Below are positions 39,170 to 40,503 of a stretch of DNA of 40,503 bases, in pieces. Under the pieces are notes generated by a model. It had not been told where the DNA came from and did no database searches. It worked only from the letters and a program-made list of their open reading frames with translations. The position numbers were made by a program, and so were the translations under genes. Origin of the DNA: Microcoleus sp. LEGE 07076 (GTDB lineage Bacteria; Cyanobacteriota; Cyanobacteriia; Cyanobacteriales; Microcoleaceae); assembly GCF_015207455.1 (NCBI RefSeq), contig NZ_JADEWV010000040.1, forward strand, positions 1 through 40,503. The letters run 5' to 3'. Positions within the stretch are counted from its first letter, which is position 1; each line of letters starts with the position of its first letter.

Positions 39170-39418
39170 TTAAGTCGGTACGAGTTCGCCGGGCCGCAAC
39201 GCAGCCCATTTGCCGGTTTCTTGCTTGAAACTTTCACAGCCGACTACATCCCATTCCATTTCTATTTCATTTTGACGGGGGCGGATGTTGACGTTGATGG
39301 TGGGTTCTACGGGGTCGAAATCGGGTGTTTCGGTGAGGTGAAGCTGTTCGTGCTGGGTTTCTACGGCGTGGTAGGTGAAGCAGCGGTCTACATAGTGGCA
39401 GTTAATACAAATACACAT
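39170..39418 (-). CDS. ycf34: Ycf34 family protein
   Basis: An 82-residue protein conserved in cyanobacteria and algal plastids. The Cys-rich start MCICINCHYVDRCFTYHAVE (Cys2, 4, 7, 13) and the C-terminal MEWDVVGCESFKQETGKWAA are diagnostic. In a cyanobacterium the protein has been linked to an iron-sulfur cluster and photosynthetic electron transport (established for the family, not visible here). The start is an ATG at 39418. The gene is divergent from the nucleotidyltransferase gene, with a 108-base spacer. Confidence 0.93.
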   Translation of the reverse strand: MCICINCHYVDRCFTYHAVETQHEQLHLTETPDFDPVEPTINVNIRPRQNEIEMEWDVVGCESFKQETGKWAALRPGELVPT

Positions 39419-39526
39419 TCTTGATATCCTCTGTGCATTTCAAAAAGATTGGTGAATTTTGAGCTTTCTGTTAATCTAGCGTAGCAAGAGTTTAATTGTT
39501 TGTAAGGAAAGTAGATTTTTGTTGCG

Positions 39527-40503
39527 ATGCCGATTAATTTGCCACCTGCGTTATCTCCTGAGACTTGGCCTTTTGCTTTGGAACTGCTGACACCGCCTGT
39601 TTATTTGGTGGGCGGTGCGGTGCGGGATGCGCTGCTGGGACGCCGATCGCCATATTTTGATTTGGATTTCGTTATGCTAGCACGGGCGGTGAAGACTGCT
39701 CGAAAAATTGCCGATCGCACAAAAGCTGGATTTGTCTTGTTGGATGCGGAACGACAGATTGCGCGGGTGGTGTTTGCGGGCGGTACGGCGGATTTTGCAC
39801 AAGCGGAAGGGGGGACTCTGGAGGGGGATTTGCTGCGCCGGGATTTTCGGATTAATGCGATCGCCTGCAATCCTTTTACTGGAGAAATTATCGATCCTTT
39901 AGACGGTCAAACTGATTTGCGGTTGGGTTTGCTGCGGATGATTTCGCGATCGAATTTAGCAGACGATCCGCTGAGGTTATTAAGAGCTTACCGCCAAGCG
40001 GCGCAGTTGGGTTTTGCGATCGAACCTGCAACTCAATCTGCGATTCGCGAATTAGCGCCGTTGTTGAGTCGGGTAGCGGTGGAACGGGTGCGGACGGAAT
40101 TGGGTTATTTGTTGAGCAATAATCGCGGTGTTCCTTGGATTTGTCGCGGTTGCGAAGATGGTTTGTTTTCGATTTGGTTTGAAAGTGCGATCGACCGTTT
40201 CGATATCTTGACAAAAATTGACTTGTGTGCGGCAGATTTGGCAACAATTTATCCAGAGTTGGGGAAGGAATTCGGGCGATCGATTCGAGATACAATTAAA
40301 ACGCCTTTGTTAGCGGTTGGGAAGTTGGCTATTTTGGCAAATTCTGAGCCGACAATCGCTGAAACAGAGTTGCTGCGGTTGAAGTACAGCAATGCAGAGA
40401 TTAAAAGTGCGATCGGGCTTTTGAAATACTTGCCCAAATTGCAAGCAACACCAATTTCCGAAATGTCCTTGCGAGAACAGTATTTTTTGTTTCGAGATAT
40501 GGG
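39527..40503 (+). CDS. CCA tRNA nucleotidyltransferase / poly(A) polymerase family, 3' end cut off
   Basis: At least 325 residues, open to the window edge. The N-terminal nucleotidyltransferase core reads VYLVGGAVRDALLGRRSPYF and DLDFVM (catalytic Asp-Leu-Asp), with LEGDLLRRDFRINAIACNPF and IIDPLDGQTDL after it. Then come the neck motifs LADDPLRLLRAYRQAAQLGF and the RNA-binding head and body helices. This is the class II CCA-adding/poly(A) polymerase family; whether it adds CCA or one part of it cannot be told. The start is the ATG at 39527 with AAGGAAAG about 15 bases upstream. The missing C-terminus should be a few tens of residues. Confidence 0.93.
   Translation, partial: MPINLPPALSPETWPFALELLTPPVYLVGGAVRDALLGRRSPYFDLDFVMLARAVKTARKIADRTKAGFVLLDAERQIARVVFAGGTADFAQAEGGTLEGDLLRRDFRINAIACNPFTGEIIDPLDGQTDLRLGLLRMISRSNLADDPLRLLRAYRQAAQLGFAIEPATQSAIRELAPLLSRVAVERVRTELGYLLSNNRGVPWICRGCEDGLFSIWFESAIDRFDILTKIDLCAADLATIYPELGKEFGRSIRDTIKTPLLAVGKLAILANSEPTIAETELLRLKYSNAEIKSAIGLLKYLPKLQATPISEMSLREQYFLFRDM

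Overview
The window reads as chromosomal DNA of a filamentous non-heterocystous cyanobacterium (Microcoleus/Oscillatoria/Phormidium-like; genus is inference). Evidence: very frequent HIP1 octamers (GCGATCGC, e.g. 247-254 and 4413-4420), period-7 short tandem repeats (STRRs) in many gene gaps, and cyanobacterial genes such as ycf34, a PucC/BCH-type transporter, ctaCDE, a thioredoxin-like [2Fe-2S] ferredoxin, ChaN, Uma2 and a zinc-finger Ser/Thr kinase. No rRNA, tRNA or CRISPR array was recognised.

Layout. 1-4.4 kb: start of an Rpn/PDDEXK transposase-like nuclease, a ClC protein, a predicted lipoprotein of unknown function and a pentapeptide-repeat protein. 4.5-8.3 kb: an accessory patch in which a SLATT-like two-helix membrane protein, an N-acetylmuramidase and a C39-like cysteine peptidase lie in a row on the minus strand, with no HIP1 site in about 2.5 kb. 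Beyond it is a plus-strand HTH/NB-ARC STAND ATPase preceded by two kinds of tandem repeat. 8.3-12.5 kb: methyltransferase, aldo/keto reductase, PucC-type carrier and an inositol-monophosphatase-like enzyme. 12.8-17.2 kb: a defence-like zone with a VapBC50-type toxin-antitoxin pair, a PD-(D/E)XK-like protein, an FMN reductase and a two-gene Septu system (PtuA ATPase, PtuB HNH nuclease). 17.3-23.2 kb: ChaN, cupin, 1-Cys peroxiredoxin, Uma2, cysK, ferredoxin and a small HNH protein. 23.5-27.4 kb: the aa3 cytochrome oxidase operon ctaC-ctaD-ctaE. 27.7-33.6 kb: lipoprotein methyltransferase, LD-carboxypeptidase, carotenoid oxygenase, SDR and a TPR membrane protein. 34.0-35.9 kb: a decayed locus with an asparagine-synthetase-like pseudogene, a 181-bp nested palindrome and a degraded small ORF. 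36-40.5 kb: small zinc-finger protein, tsaB, Ser/Thr kinase, ycf34 and the start of a CCA-adding-enzyme-type nucleotidyltransferase.

The gaps are rich in structured repeats: at least ten heptamer tracts, several nested palindromes, and a MITE-like family with GATATC/CCGG-type ends in four copies. One nested palindrome lies in frame inside tsaB. The best candidates for something new are the SLATT-muramidase-C39 peptidase cluster next to the STAND ATPase, the palindrome inside tsaB, and the decayed asparagine-synthetase-like locus with its 181-bp palindrome. The Septu pair is a recognised defence type. All functions are read from motifs by eye; no database search was run.
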